NCBI GenBank assembly: GCA_003224075.1
Contig: QHYF01000117.1
Location: 1 to 8,399 of the forward strand
Reading direction: 5' to 3'
Source: Acidobacteriota bacterium
GTDB lineage: Bacteria; Acidobacteriota; Terriglobia; Acidiferrales; UBA7541
Length of the DNA stretch: 8,399 nt
Made by a program: the position numbers and the translations under genes. Of the stretch, positions 1 through 6,793 are shown one piece after another; positions within the stretch are counted from its first letter, which is position 1; each line of letters opens with the position of its first letter. The notes beneath the pieces are model-generated. The model did not search any database. It was not told the DNA's origin and saw only the letters and a program-made list of their open reading frames with translations.

Positions 1-157
1 CTTTCCCACAGCCGCAACAACAACAAACCTTCGGTTACATTTCCAATGTCTCGACAACAGGAGCTACGGTTACATTCTTAAATGGCTTGACAGGCAGTCC
101 GCCCTTAACCTGCCGCTTGCTCCGCGTACCGGTTCTCGTAACAGCCCGGAATGCCTT
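1..157. other. Left edge: intergenic or 3' end of an unidentified gene
   Basis: No confident gene. Plus-strand frame 3 is open from the edge to a TAG at 264-266, and its first 30 or so codons read like a secreted beta-rich protein, with a run of glutamines followed by ISNVSTTGATVTF, which resembles a fibronectin-III-like strand. After about base 100 the frame loses protein character, and it then runs antisense into the glycosyltransferase ending at 158. It may be a degraded or out-of-window gene end, or chance. The stretch also holds four CAA triplets (15-26) and a 10-bp direct repeat CGGTTACATT at 32-41 and 67-76. The two repeat copies fall in different reading frames, so they do not encode a peptide repeat. 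No hairpin with a T-run is seen. Confidence 0.2.
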
Positions 158-1279
158 TCAGTCTCGCTTTTTTCGCATTGCCACGGCGTACTGGGCCGCA
201 ATGGCGCTCCAAGAAAAATACCGTTGTTGCGCTCGTCTGCTCCGCTCCGCCAGAAGCGCCCGGTAGGGTTCGTCGCAGAGCACGCGGAGCAGAGCAGGTC
301 CGAGACCTTCCTTCGCTTCCTGGGGCACCAACACAACTCCAGCTTCGGTAATTGGCGCCGCTGTCTCCCATCCTTCCCACGCCACCACGGGCAAGCCGCA
401 AGATATGCCTGCGATTGCGCTGCCCCGCCGCGTTGAGAGTGGCCCTCTCGCAAAGAGCATCACATCGCAGCTTCCCAACACCGGCACGACTTGCTCCGCG
501 GTCAACAGACCATGCACGGTCACTTCCACGGGCGCCTCCGCCAACTTTCCCTTCAACTCTTTGCCTCCGATATCCGAGTTCCGCCCGCAAACCACCACTC
601 GCAACTTTCCGATCCGCACCGCTGCATGACTCACAGCTTCTGCGATCAGTTTCACTTCTCCTGCCCGGACGCCATCCCCAGAGAGAGAAAAAACCGCCAC
701 CGCCGGTGAATCCGTTCCGTGGTCTGTTGTTCGCTTCCACACCGTCTCCGGTGACGGTAAATTTGCGCCGGCCGGAATGAAAACGATGTTTTGCGCCCTC
801 GGCGGGACCCACGGGATTATTTCAGCAGGTATAGTCAGCACCGCAAGGTCGGCCAGATACAAAGCTTGCCGCATCGTATGGATTTGCACCGCGCGGCGCA
901 TCCGGTCCACATACCTGCTGCCGGAATATGCTTCGGCGTCGTGAAACACTACGGCGCAACGTGCCCCGCTGCTCTTCAGCGCGCGGATCACTCTCAGAGC
1001 GCGCATAGAAAATCCTCGCCGCGACCATGCTAGCGCCGTGTATTGCACGAGGAACCACGTCGCATTTCTTTTTTCAAGCGTACTTTCGCGCAACTCCCTT
1101 AACGCCCTGCGCCAGCCTATCTCCGCCCAGCGCACGCGCATCAATTCCAGCGAGATCCCTTCCGCCACTAGTGCGCTGCTCAGGTATTGGCAATACTGTT
1201 CGACGGCATCAATCGGCCCATCCTGCCGCCCCAGCACCGCCACGCAACGCACACTCTCGGAAGAAATACTCTTCTCCAT
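158..1279 (-). CDS. Divergent GT-B fold glycosyltransferase (GT4-like)
   Basis: A putative cytoplasmic glycosyltransferase of 373 residues, the usual length for GT-B enzymes, that would transfer a sugar from a nucleotide donor to a glycan acceptor. The N-terminal half opens with a short beta strand (VRCVAVLGRQ, residues 10-19), followed by a helix containing DAVEQY. HDAE sits near residue 113, and IPAGANLP (168-175) ends the acceptor domain. The C-terminal half holds LRVVVCGR (226-233), a strand and helix through VMLFARGP (273-280), and SCGLPVVAW (293-301), matching the GT4 segment usually written ACGLPVVA. The E-x7-E donor-binding motif expected just before this is absent: the equivalent stretch is LSTRRGSAIAG. 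The ATG at 1279 is chosen because a normal GT-B strand follows; the frame stays open to 1603, and in-frame ATGs at 1327, 1339 and 1351 are possible. No good ribosome binding site supports any of them. It is transcribed away from the polysaccharide operon. The family assignment is sound; the substrate is unknown. Confidence 0.8.
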   Translation of the reverse strand: MEKSISSESVRCVAVLGRQDGPIDAVEQYCQYLSSALVAEGISLELMRVRWAEIGWRRALRELRESTLEKRNATWFLVQYTALAWSRRGFSMRALRVIRALKSSGARCAVVFHDAEAYSGSRYVDRMRRAVQIHTMRQALYLADLAVLTIPAEIIPWVPPRAQNIVFIPAGANLPSPETVWKRTTDHGTDSPAVAVFSLSGDGVRAGEVKLIAEAVSHAAVRIGKLRVVVCGRNSDIGGKELKGKLAEAPVEVTVHGLLTAEQVVPVLGSCDVMLFARGPLSTRRGSAIAGISCGLPVVAWEGWETAAPITEAGVVLVPQEAKEGLGPALLRVLCDEPYRALLAERSRRAQQRYFSWSAIAAQYAVAMRKKRD

Positions 1280-1325
1280 TGGCGTGAAGAATTGCAATAC
1301 ATCCCGCTGCCGCCGTAAGGTTAGC

Positions 1326-2639
1326 ATGCTGCGCTTCATCCCAAAACCCATATGTCGGCAACGAAAGCAGGGTTCATGCACAGCATCTACCGTGGAGCAT
1401 ATTGCTAGTCCCGATAGCCCCTTGAAGAAGGACGGCTCTGGCCGGCCACTATTCAGAACGACACCCGTGGCATTGCTTCTATACAGCCATTTTTTCGCGC
1501 CGAGTGTCGGCGGTGTCGAAACTGTGGTTCTAGCGCTCGCCCGCGGGCTTGCGGAACTTCGCGATTCGAACGGCACATTACAGTTCGAAATCACTCTCGT
1601 CACGCAAACTCCGGTGGGGAAGTACGACGACCACGCACTTTCATTCCGTGTGATCCGCCGACCCGGTCTGGTTCAGCTCTGCCGCCTCATTCGTAAGGCC
1701 GATGTCATCCACATCGCCGGGCCTGCGCTCGCTCCGCTGGCGCTGGGCCTTCTCTCAAGAAAACCTGTCGTCGTCGAGCACCACGGGTTTCAGACGATTT
1801 GTCCCAACGGACAACTCTTGATCGCGACCACAGGCACTCCCTGTCCCGGGCACTTCATGGCCGGCCGCCACGCGGAATGTCTTCGCTGCAATTCTGCGCA
1901 AGGCTGGTTTGCCTCGTACAAGCTTTGGCTCTTTACGTTCGTCCGGCGTCTCCTGTGTGCCCGTGCCAAGGCCAACATCACGCCAACGCAGTGGCTTCGT
2001 GGCCTGTTACACTTTCCGCGCACTACTGCCATTCCTCACGGGCTCGAATTCGAGGAAGCTACATCTCGACATCAACCGTCCTCCGGCACCCCAGTCATTG
2101 CATTCCTAGGGCGGCTCGTCACCACCAAAGGCGTGCGCCTCTTATTCGAGGCCGCGAAAATCCTGCGCGAGCAAAATCGTTCGTTCGAACTCCTGATCAT
2201 CGGTGACGGCCCGGAGCGTGCCGCTCTGGAACAATTTGCGCGTGACTCGCAACTTACCGCAATGGTTCGTTTCGGCGGCCGCCTCGATGGAACGCAGCTC
2301 GAAGCAGCGCTCGCGCAAGCCTCCGTTGTCGTCGTCCCGTCCCTCGGCGGAGAAGTCTTCGGTCTGGTTGTTGTTGAAAGTATGCAGCGAGCGCTGCCCG
2401 TGGTTGCATCGGACCTTGGCGCGTTTGCAGAAGTGCTCGGTGACGCCGGACTCACGTTCCGCACCGGCGATGTCAAAGACTTGGCGGCTACGCTCTCACG
2501 TCTCCTCGACGATCCTTCGTTCGCTGAAACTCTTGGCCACCGCGCCCGCAAGCGCGCTCTCGATTTTTACAACAACAGCCGTATGATAGAAGCTCACAAG
2601 CGCGTCTATCTTGAAGTTTGCGATTTGATTAAAGATTAA
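1326..2639 (+). CDS. GT4 family glycosyltransferase
   Basis: A retaining GT-B glycosyltransferase of the GT4 type, expected at the cytoplasmic face, adding a sugar to a lipid-linked glycan. Counting from the ATG at 1326 (437 residues), the canonical start of the fold is YSHFFAPSVGGVE (53-65). VVVEHHG is at 148-154, FLGRLVTTKG at 260-269, LLIIGDGPERAAL at 289-301, and EVFGLVVVE at 343-351 gives a perfect E-x7-E motif, followed by ALPVVASDLG. Four cysteines (159, 173, 185, 188), arranged as CPNG, TPCPG and CLRC, form a cluster seen in some GT4 enzymes and might bind a metal. The first 47 residues lack fold character, so an in-frame GTG at 1467, giving a usual length of about 390 residues, is a serious alternative start. 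The ATG has only a weak upstream AAGG. It is the first gene of the plus-strand operon, 61 bases before the membrane protein. Confidence 0.88.
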   Translation: MLRFIPKPICRQRKQGSCTASTVEHIASPDSPLKKDGSGRPLFRTTPVALLLYSHFFAPSVGGVETVVLALARGLAELRDSNGTLQFEITLVTQTPVGKYDDHALSFRVIRRPGLVQLCRLIRKADVIHIAGPALAPLALGLLSRKPVVVEHHGFQTICPNGQLLIATTGTPCPGHFMAGRHAECLRCNSAQGWFASYKLWLFTFVRRLLCARAKANITPTQWLRGLLHFPRTTAIPHGLEFEEATSRHQPSSGTPVIAFLGRLVTTKGVRLLFEAAKILREQNRSFELLIIGDGPERAALEQFARDSQLTAMVRFGGRLDGTQLEAALAQASVVVVPSLGGEVFGLVVVESMQRALPVVASDLGAFAEVLGDAGLTFRTGDVKDLAATLSRLLDDPSFAETLGHRARKRALDFYNNSRMIEAHKRVYLEVCDLIKD

Positions 2640-2688
2640 TGTTTCGCACGACTACAAACAGCGGCTTCCACGGCTTCGCAGCCGATCT

Positions 2689-2693
2689 GGAGA
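2689..2693 (+). promoter_or_regulatory. Ribosome binding site for the GTG at 2701
   Basis: GGAGA ends 7 bases before the GTG at 2701. It supports GTG as the initiator of the membrane protein, because no ATG lies near this point in the frame. Confidence 0.6.
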
Positions 2694-2700
2694 CAGCGTC

Positions 2701-4287
2701 GTGAGATTTCCGGCGCTGGCCGTGCACGGCAATTACCGCCGCAATCCGCTCGTTGTCTTGGGTTTCATTGCGTTGTTTGTCTTCGCGGCCGACAGAGCTG
2801 CAAACTACATCGTCGCTGGAGATATGATCGGGCTGGTTTATCTCGCTTTAGTTTTCGTCGGCTGCGCCTTTGTTGTCCGCATACTCAATGACTGGCGCAA
2901 AGGCCTCTATTTCTTCTTAGCCTGGCTCCTGTTCGAGGATTTGGCCCGGAAATATCTTGGCAACAATATGGCGATCTATTTCGCCAAGGATGTTCTGGTT
3001 GCGGTTGTCTATCTCTCGTTTTTCCTCGCCTATCGGCGTAAGGAGGTCACCACATTCCGGCCTCCTTTCCTCGTGCCGCTCCTTCTTTTTGTCTGGTTCG
3101 GGGTCATGCAGGTCTTTAATCCCGCATCGACAAACATCATATATGGCGTTCTCGGTCTGAAGCTTTTTTTTTACTACATGCCTTTGCTCTTAGTGAGTTA
3201 TTCGTTCCTCAATTCCGAGAAGGAGTTGCGCCGGTTCTTTTTTGCGAACTTGATTCTTGCCACGATCATCGTTTCTTTGGGAGTTGTTCAGGCCATTCTG
3301 GGTCACACCTTCCTGAATCCCGCAAACCCTGCAGCGGAGATTCGCGAGCTGAGCACGTTGTACCGTGTCGCACCGATCTCTGGCGCCATCTCGTACCGCC
3401 CGACTTCGGTCTTTGTCAGCGATGGCCGCTACGGAAATTTTCTTCTTGTTTCTTGCCTCGTCATTTTCGGATTCAGCGGGTATCTTCTGCTTCGCCACAA
3501 GCGAGGCCGGTCGCTGGTCTTCCTCGTCTTCGGGCTCACCGTTGCGGCGATCTTGCTCTGTGCCTCACGCGGAATTGTTCTTTGGAGCATCGGATCGGTC
3601 CTTGTTGGCAGCCTGGCCTTCGTGTGGGGAGCCCCCTGGCGCCAGCGAGAAGTGCTGCGTGTTCTGAGGAACGTTCAACGAGCGGCGATCGGCATGGGGC
3701 TTGCCGTCGTGATTTTGCTCGCCACCTTTCCGGAGGCGCTCCTTTCGCGCGTTGCATTTTATACGGAGACTCTTTCTCCGAGCAGCAGTGCCAGCGAACT
3801 TCAGATTCGTACTTGGGATTACCCGCTGCGCAATTTTCTCGGCGCTTTTGCCTATGAACGCTGGCCGTATGGCTATGGTATCGGTACGACCTCTCTTGGA
3901 ACGCAATACGTTTCTCGGATCTTTCATGCAAAACCCGCTGTCATCGGGGTCGAGAGCGGCTTCGGCACGCTCGTTGTTGAGATGGGCGTCGGAGGGCTCA
4001 TCCTCTGGTTCGTCATGGGCTTCGCAATTCTGATCTCTGCCTGGCGAGTCGTTAAGAAGCTCAGAGGCTCGCCTTGGTTTCCACTGGCGTTCGTCATTTT
4101 CTGGTACGCAGGGCTTCTTCTGTTTCCAATGACGTTCAATGGAATGCAGCCGTATGAGGATTATGTTTTGAACGCTTACCTCTGGCTGCTCCTCGGAATC
4201 TTGTTCCGATTGCCCTCCATCGCTCTTTCCGCACAGTACGCCACCGTCACTGGGCTGCCTCAAACGTACAGCCCACGGATTGCATGA
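2701..4287 (+). CDS. O-antigen ligase/polymerase-like integral membrane protein
   Basis: A polytopic inner-membrane protein of 528 residues, of the O-antigen ligase/Wzy-like superfamily, which joins or polymerises undecaprenyl-linked glycans on the periplasmic side. Hydrophobic segments lie near residues 16-31, 36-61, 68-80, 95-111, 121-139, 152-169, 178-200, 245-264, 270-288, 293-310, 327-344, 422-448 and 459-478, with a further one near 490-505. The large periplasmic-type loop between about 345 and 420 ends in PYGYGIGTTSLG (389-400), then ESGFGTLVVEMGVGGLILW (418-436). That glycine-rich block followed by E-x(n)-E-x-G-x-G-G is typical of the ligase domain. RYGNF (243-247) and ASRGIVLWS (288-296) also fit family positions, including arginines used for glycan phosphate contacts in ligases. 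A run of nine T bases (3164-3172) lies inside the reading frame. It starts with GTG behind a good ribosome binding site and overlaps or abuts the next glycosyltransferase. Ligase and polymerase cannot be told apart here. Confidence 0.85.
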   Translation: MRFPALAVHGNYRRNPLVVLGFIALFVFAADRAANYIVAGDMIGLVYLALVFVGCAFVVRILNDWRKGLYFFLAWLLFEDLARKYLGNNMAIYFAKDVLVAVVYLSFFLAYRRKEVTTFRPPFLVPLLLFVWFGVMQVFNPASTNIIYGVLGLKLFFYYMPLLLVSYSFLNSEKELRRFFFANLILATIIVSLGVVQAILGHTFLNPANPAAEIRELSTLYRVAPISGAISYRPTSVFVSDGRYGNFLLVSCLVIFGFSGYLLLRHKRGRSLVFLVFGLTVAAILLCASRGIVLWSIGSVLVGSLAFVWGAPWRQREVLRVLRNVQRAAIGMGLAVVILLATFPEALLSRVAFYTETLSPSSSASELQIRTWDYPLRNFLGAFAYERWPYGYGIGTTSLGTQYVSRIFHAKPAVIGVESGFGTLVVEMGVGGLILWFVMGFAILISAWRVVKKLRGSPWFPLAFVIFWYAGLLLFPMTFNGMQPYEDYVLNAYLWLLLGILFRLPSIALSAQYATVTGLPQTYSPRIA

Positions 4288-4288
4288 A

Positions 4289-5500
4289 TTGCGCCTCGCC
4301 GTTGTCTCACCTTTCGTGGACCGCCGCCATGGCACGGAGCGCGCTCTTGCCGAATTGCTCGAACGTCTCGCCCGCAAAGAACATTGCGAAATCCATCTTT
4401 ATGCCCAGCGCGTCGAAGGTCTGGCTCTTGGTCGGGCGCCTGACGCCAGCGCTCAGGCAGCCGGCACGATCATCTGGCACACGGTCCCTGCCTTCCCGGG
4501 GCCGCATTTGCTCCAATTTCTTTTGTGGCTCCTCCTGAATTCGTTGCGCCGCGCCTGGGATCGCTGGGTTCATAGACTTCGCTTCGACCTCGTCCTTTCA
4601 CCGGGGATCAACTGTCTCGACGCGGATGTCGTCATCGTTCACGTGCTGTTCCATCGACTCCAGGAAATTGCCTGCGAAGAAGAACTCGAAGCCGCCAGGC
4701 CTGGGCTTTTTCGGCGTCTCCATCGCCGCGCTTACTACGCTCTTCTGGCAGGATTGGAGCGCCGCATCTACTCTGACCCGAACGTTTCCCTCGCCACCGT
4801 CTCCCAGCGCACCGCCACGCTGCTCACCAATTATTTCCACCGGCAGGATGTCCGCATCATTCCCAATGGTGTTGACGCGACAAGGTTTTCCTCCGCGGCG
4901 CGTCTCGCACGCCGCTCGCAGGCGCGCCTACGCCGCAGTTTCCAGGAAAGTGACTTCGTGCTCCTCCTGCTCGGCAACGATTGGCGCGTTAAGGGACTTC
5001 AAACGGTTCTCCGTGCCATGGGCGCTCTTCGCGCACTGCCGCTTCACATTGTCGTTGTTGGGAGCGATGATCCCAATGCCTTCATGAAAAGCGCAAAAAA
5101 GCTTGATGTTTTGAAACGGTGCCATTTTGAACCGCCTTGCGATGATGTTCTCGATTTCTATGCAGCTGCAGATGTTTATGTAAGCCCAAGCCGCGAGGAC
5201 TCTTTCGGCTTGCCCGTGGCCGAAGCCATGGCATGCGGGCTGCCCGTAATCACGTCCGCTCTGGCGGGCGTGGCGGAGTTCATTCAGAACAGGGTCAACG
5301 GATTTGTGCTGGACGATCCACGGGACGTGGAGGAGCTAACACTCCTCCTCGAGGAGCTGTACGGGAATCGTGAACAGAGGCAGCATGTCGGTCAAGCTGC
5401 ATCGGAAATCGCTCCAGGGTGGAACTGGGATCGCAACGGGGCGGCCATCTGGGAGTTGTTGAAGGACGTCGCCGGCAGAGATTGTCGTTCCGCCCTCTGA
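4289..5500 (+). CDS. GT4 family glycosyltransferase (WaaG-like)
   Basis: A retaining GT-B glycosyltransferase of about 403 residues from TTG 4289. The family is GT4, and it resembles LPS-core enzymes such as WaaG in its N-terminal half. The N-terminus is MRLAVVSPFVDRRHGTERAL, a typical first strand and glycine-loop region. The acceptor domain includes RFDLVLSPGINCLDADVVIV (98-117). IIPNGVDATRF (190-200) marks the domain boundary. The donor domain holds LLLLGNDWRVKGLQ (225-238), LHIVVVGSD (252-260), AAADVYVSPSREDSFGLP (292-309) and AEAMACGLPVITS (311-323). The first acid of E-x7-E is aspartate here (D304-x7-E312), with a glutamate directly before it, a common variant. Start choice: TTG 4289 gives the family N-terminus and has GGA (4277-4279) 9 bases upstream; TTG 4280 would add three residues and overlap the preceding gene by 8 bases. 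An ATG at 4284, overlapping the upstream TGA, is in the wrong frame. It is the last gene of the operon. Confidence 0.88.
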   Translation: MRLAVVSPFVDRRHGTERALAELLERLARKEHCEIHLYAQRVEGLALGRAPDASAQAAGTIIWHTVPAFPGPHLLQFLLWLLLNSLRRAWDRWVHRLRFDLVLSPGINCLDADVVIVHVLFHRLQEIACEEELEAARPGLFRRLHRRAYYALLAGLERRIYSDPNVSLATVSQRTATLLTNYFHRQDVRIIPNGVDATRFSSAARLARRSQARLRRSFQESDFVLLLLGNDWRVKGLQTVLRAMGALRALPLHIVVVGSDDPNAFMKSAKKLDVLKRCHFEPPCDDVLDFYAAADVYVSPSREDSFGLPVAEAMACGLPVITSALAGVAEFIQNRVNGFVLDDPRDVEELTLLLEELYGNREQRQHVGQAASEIAPGWNWDRNGAAIWELLKDVAGRDCRSAL

Positions 5501-5527
5501 GTGAAACACCCAACGAACACACTTAAA
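5501..5527. other. Convergent junction
   Basis: Only 27 bases separate the stop of the plus-strand glycosyltransferase from the stop of the minus-strand START-like gene. There is no stem-loop with a T-run, so no intrinsic terminator is visible for either direction. Confidence 0.6.
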
Positions 5528-6412
5528 TCAGTGGCCGGCGCGGTGCGCTTGCGCAACCTTTCGCGTCGCTTCCAGCGTGAAAGTCAATGACTCCTTGGGG
5601 ATGCTGGTAACAAACGGCTCGATCATCCAGCCGATCACCGCCGGAATGTCCCTCGTCAACGAAGCCACTTCACTCTGCACGTAGATGCCGCCGTCGCGCT
5701 CTTCCATCCGCCACCACGTCTCCATTCGCCACATGAATCCGCTATCGTCGCCAGGCGTTTTTTCTCGCTCATCAGTCTTGCCGGCATTTTCCACTTCCGC
5801 GATACGCACAGCCGAGCTCCGACTGTGCGCTCGCCCTGGCGCATCCTGGAAATATTGCACTTCGTGCTCCGTGTTCAGCACCACGGTAATCACTTTGTGC
5901 CTTCGAAAGCGCAGGAAAACCCGGAAATGATCGCCATCTCTCGATTCGAGCTTGGATCGTTCCACGTCCGGGGCGTAATAAACCGAGTGCCTGTCATAAT
6001 CCTGAAGCACCCCCAGCACGTCGCCGAGCTTCGCGCCGGGAATGAATACAACGCCGGTCCAATGATGGATCATCCCGCTCGGACAACGCATGGTCTTTCC
6101 GTTGTCGCGCATTTCCAGTTTCTGCATCTTTATCTCGCCGCGTTTCAGCGCCGCGTAAGCTTCCGCGCGTTGCTGCTCGGGCAACCCATCAATCCACAGC
6201 AGCCCCGTGCCGCGCTTCAGCTCTGTCTCATTCCGTGCTTCGGTCAGTTTCACATAACGTTCGAACGCTTCTTGCGTCTCTGTCTTCAATTTTGGGAGTG
6301 GTGGCTCCCCTGCCCGCGCGGGGCGCGCTGACACCTGGTGCATTGCCAGCATAACAAGCCATAGCCAAATAGCCCTGCCAGTCTTGTCGACTACGGACTT
6401 CAGGCGTCGCAT
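5528..6412 (-). CDS. Exported START/SRPBCC-like domain protein
   Basis: A putative periplasmic protein of 294 residues. The N-terminus has a basic n-region (MRRLK), a hydrophobic core near residues 14-24 (AIWLWLVMLAM) and likely signal peptidase sites after VSA (29) or ARA (34). After a helical, charged stretch (about 40-100) comes a START-like pattern of an amphipathic helix and antiparallel strands: WTGVVFIPGAKLGDVLGVLQ (about 118-137), DYDRHSVYY, then FRVFLRFRRHKVITVVLNTE. The C-terminal part has paired strands (MWRMETWWRMEE, GGIYVQSEVASLTRDIP) and a long closing helix beginning near GWMIEPFVTSIPKES. This family normally binds hydrophobic ligands in a cavity; no ligand can be named. The ATG at 6412 puts the signal peptide at the end. 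The frame is open to 6487, and an ATG at 6457 inside a palindrome would add 15 residues. It is a single gene with its own upstream region. Confidence 0.72.
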   Translation of the reverse strand: MRRLKSVVDKTGRAIWLWLVMLAMHQVSARPARAGEPPLPKLKTETQEAFERYVKLTEARNETELKRGTGLLWIDGLPEQQRAEAYAALKRGEIKMQKLEMRDNGKTMRCPSGMIHHWTGVVFIPGAKLGDVLGVLQDYDRHSVYYAPDVERSKLESRDGDHFRVFLRFRRHKVITVVLNTEHEVQYFQDAPGRAHSRSSAVRIAEVENAGKTDEREKTPGDDSGFMWRMETWWRMEERDGGIYVQSEVASLTRDIPAVIGWMIEPFVTSIPKESLTFTLEATRKVAQAHRAGH

Positions 6413-6455
6413 GAATCTTTCATTCCGGGTTGACGTGCTCGCTCTCAAAGTATTC

Positions 6456-6476
6456 ATTCGGCAGCATTTGCCGAAT
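6456..6476. repeat. Perfect inverted repeat upstream of the START-like gene
   Basis: ATTCGGCA (6456-6463) and its exact complement TGCCGAAT (6469-6476) are separated by 5 bases. The element lies 44 bases upstream of the ATG at 6412. It suits a dimeric repressor or activator operator, or a 5' leader hairpin. On the minus strand AATACT directly follows it and could be a -10 element, but no convincing -35 is seen, so the promoter is unproven. Confidence 0.5.
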
Positions 6477-6549
6477 CGTCTCCGCACACGCTCCCCTTAG
6501 GATGCAAGGCAAACACCTACTATGCAAACGAAGGAGGAGACACCAATCA

Positions 6550-6744
6550 GTGTCCTTGTGGCCTTCTTACTGTTCTGAAATGGAGGAAGAAGCGGAAAAA
6601 AAGGCGGGTTGGGTAGCTCGCACACGACCCCTTGCGGAGCCGCTGTCCCCGCGCGGCCCCCAACCCGTTCTTCAGACACTACGGGGCTTCCTTGAGCGCC
6701 TCAATGGGTCGCGAGAGCCAAAGGACAGGGTACCGGGGTTGTAG
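6550..6744 (+). CDS. Doubtful small protein, 64 residues
   Basis: A GTG at 6550 opens a 64-codon frame ending with TAG. Upstream AAGGAGGAG (6531-6539) is one of the best Shine-Dalgarno sequences in the window; its last GGAG sits 10 bases from the GTG. An in-frame ATG at 6580 gives 54 residues but has no ribosome binding site. The product would be soluble and charged, with an acidic/lysine patch (MEEEAEKKAGW), a proline-rich centre and a possible amphipathic helix (VLQTLRGFLERLNG). No family is recognised. The frame contains the long inverted repeat, so the coding potential may be incidental. It could equally be a non-coding structured region. Confidence 0.22.
   Translation: MSLWPSYCSEMEEEAEKKAGWVARTRPLAEPLSPRGPQPVLQTLRGFLERLNGSREPKDRVPGL
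6586..6673. repeat. Interrupted inverted repeat, possible RNA hairpin
   Basis: CGGGTTGGG (6605-6613) pairs perfectly with CCCAACCCG (6659-6667). Directly outside on the right, TTCTTC (6668-6673) pairs with GAAGAA (6586-6591) on the left, leaving a 13-base bulge (6592-6604). The 45-base apical region is GC-rich and contains a further small stem, GCG-GAGC-CGC (6634-6643). The arrangement would fold on either strand. It has no T-run on either side, so it is not a standard intrinsic terminator. Confidence 0.45.
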
Positions 6745-6793
6745 TACAAGGCGGCTATCCGAATCGGGAATCGGCCCACTCGATTTTAGCTAA

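Noticed and set aside
482..497. Possible sigma-54 promoter (GGCAC followed by TTGC)
   Set aside because: The spacing between the two elements is too short, and the site lies inside a coding region.
105..812. Long minus-strand open frame (235 codons)
   Set aside because: It overlaps the glycosyltransferase at 158-1279 in another frame of the same strand, and its arginine-, glycine- and serine-rich product has no domain character.
1280..1466. Divergent promoter pair between the two glycosyltransferases
   Set aside because: No -35/-10 pair with acceptable spacing could be supported on either strand.
2072..2551. Minus-strand open frame of 159 codons
   Set aside because: It is antisense to the donor domain of the GT4 enzyme, with serine- and arginine-rich composition typical of shadow frames in GC-rich DNA.
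3565..4377. Minus-strand open frame of 270 codons
   Set aside because: It is antisense to the ligase-like gene, whose membrane segments and motifs are clear; the product is polar and has no recognisable fold.
5825..6331. Plus-strand open frame of 168 codons
   Set aside because: It is antisense to the START-like gene and has no ribosome binding site or domain pattern.
6735..6790. tRNA-like stretch resembling a D-arm and a 3' end
   Set aside because: No anticodon stem, T-arm consensus or pairing acceptor stem can be assembled.
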